The notes below the pieces were generated by a model. That model was not told the DNA's origin, did not search any database, and worked only from the letters and a program-made list of their open reading frames with translations. This document shows, in pieces, positions 7,825-8,452 of a DNA stretch of 8,452 nucleotides. The DNA comes from Actinomycetes bacterium (GTDB lineage: Bacteria > Actinomycetota > Actinomycetes > Propionibacteriales > Propionibacteriaceae): positions 1 through 8,452 of the forward strand of contig JAEVYS010000064.1 in NCBI GenBank assembly GCA_023392635.1, given 5' to 3'. Made by a program: the position numbers and the translations under genes. Each line of letters opens with the position of its first letter. Positions within the stretch are counted from its first letter, which is position 1.

Positions 7825-8322
7825 ATGCGCGTGGACCGCTTCGAGGCGATGGGGCTGGACGACGAGCGTGCCCGGCTCGCTCGCGAACTGTTCGACCTCA
7901 ACTCGGAAGTGCACGACCGGGCCATGGGCCTGGTCGGCCCGATGCCCACGCCTCCGGACCTGACGATGCAGCAGTTGCGCGTCCTGGGGCACGTCGTCAA
8001 GCAGCCGGGGATCGCCGGCCATGAACTCGGGACGCTCCTCGGCGTGAGCGCTCCGACGGCCAGTGGACTGATCGAACGACTGGTGGAGAAGGGGCTGGTG
8101 ACCCGCTCCGACGACGCGGACGACCGGCGCGTCCGGCGACTGCACCCCACGGAAGCCGGCCTGGAGGTGATGCGCGACATGGACTCGATGTTCGGCCGCG
8201 CCCTCGGGGTCGTGCTCAAGCTGCTGTCGGCCGAGGACCTCGATCTGCTCTGCCGTGGCTCCCGGGCGATGCTGGAGGCCCTGCAACGCGCCAGGGAGCT
8301 CCAGGACGCCCCCGGCTCCTGA
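7825..8322 (+). CDS. MarR-family winged-helix transcriptional regulator
   Basis: This dimeric DNA-binding repressor (165 residues from the ATG at 7825) probably controls the divergent RND pump and itself. An N-terminal helical region (about 10-36) should form part of the dimer interface. The winged helix-turn-helix follows: LTMQQLRVLGHV (about 47-58), GIAGHELGTLLGVS (62-75), recognition helix APTASGLIERLVEKGL (76-91) and the wing DDADDRRVRRLHPT (96-109), which carries the family's D-x-R-R-type signature. C-terminal helices (about 112-160) complete the dimerisation domain. The length is typical for the family. The start is uncertain: GTG 7822, ATG 7825 and GTG 7831 are all in frame, and the only purine-rich signal, GAAAG (7817-7821), is best spaced for 7831. 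It has a single cysteine (Cys143), so thiol-pair sensing as in some MarR proteins is not evident. The ligand is unknown. Confidence 0.93.
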   Translation: MRVDRFEAMGLDDERARLARELFDLNSEVHDRAMGLVGPMPTPPDLTMQQLRVLGHVVKQPGIAGHELGTLLGVSAPTASGLIERLVEKGLVTRSDDADDRRVRRLHPTEAGLEVMRDMDSMFGRALGVVLKLLSAEDLDLLCRGSRAMLEALQRARELQDAPGS

Positions 8323-8338
8323 TGGCGGCTCCTGATGG
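8313..8338. repeat. 13-bp perfect tandem duplication over the marR stop codon
   Basis: CGGCTCCTGATGG occurs at 8313-8325 and again directly at 8326-8338. The first copy encodes the last residues of MarR and its TGA (8320-8322). The second copy carries an identical TGA in a different frame. It looks like a small replication-slippage duplication with no effect on the protein. Confidence 0.9.
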
Positions 8339-8452
8339 GGGCGTGGCCGGGGGGTTCGTCCGTCTGGTATCGGTTGTCACGCGACACGCCGACGACACGC
8401 CGGGTGCGGAAGAATTGGTCGAAGAAGTTCCGGAAAACCTCTTGCGGAGCTA
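8339..8452. other. Non-coding right flank, no gene identified
   Basis: No convincing coding frame, RNA gene or terminator is visible in these 114 bases. The last 40 bases (8411-8452) are more AT-rich and end with TTGCGG (8442-8447), which could be a -35 element of a promoter whose -10 would lie beyond the window. A short direct repeat, GACACGCC, occurs twice near 8383-8401. Both observations are weak. Confidence 0.35.

Noticed and set aside
7800..8387. Minus-strand open frame of 195 codons opposite marR
   Set aside because: It is antisense to a well-formed MarR protein, is Ser/Arg-rich, has no domain, and would run through the marR-RND control region.
8372..8401. Short GACACGCC direct repeats and a weak TGTC/GACA inverted pair considered as an operator or iteron
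   Set aside because: Only two 8-base copies and a 4-base inverted arm are present, which is expected by chance in GC-rich intergenic DNA.

Overview
This is a high-GC window from an actinobacterium. The base composition, the GTG start on the pump gene and the full-length actinobacterial-type Lhr helicase support the phylum. The sequence does not settle genus or family. There are three real protein genes. All other long open frames are antisense or out-of-frame shadows, which are common at this GC content.

Layout. Positions 1-4102 on the minus strand hold most of an Lhr-type ATP-dependent DNA helicase, read from its ATG at 4102 and still open at the left edge. This gives 1367 codons, so only the last part of the C-terminus should be missing. 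Positions 4103-4201 are a short intergenic stretch filled mainly by a perfect 21-bp inverted repeat (4145-4194). Positions 4202-7729 on the minus strand encode a 12-TM RND exporter of the Gram-positive SwrC/AcrB-like type. Positions 7730-7824 are a divergent control region with the palindrome AGTTAG-N7-CTAACT (7787-7805). Positions 7825-8322 on the plus strand encode a MarR-family repressor. Positions 8323-8452 are a non-coding tail that begins with a 13-bp tandem duplication over the marR stop codon.

How the parts fit. The marR gene and the RND gene form a compact divergent regulator-pump pair. The simplest reading is that MarR binds the palindrome, represses both promoters, and releases when a ligand related to the pump substrate appears. 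The helicase looks functionally unrelated and simply lies downstream of the pump gene on the same strand.

The most interesting element is inside the pump. The second extracytoplasmic domain carries an insertion of about 146 residues, predicted to be a long two-helix coiled-coil hairpin, at the place that corresponds to the docking subdomain of AcrB. No membrane-fusion protein or outer-membrane channel is encoded beside it. The pump may therefore carry its own extension through the cell-wall zone, similar in idea to the coiled-coil extensions described for mycobacterial MmpL4/5. This is an inference that structure prediction and family searches could test.
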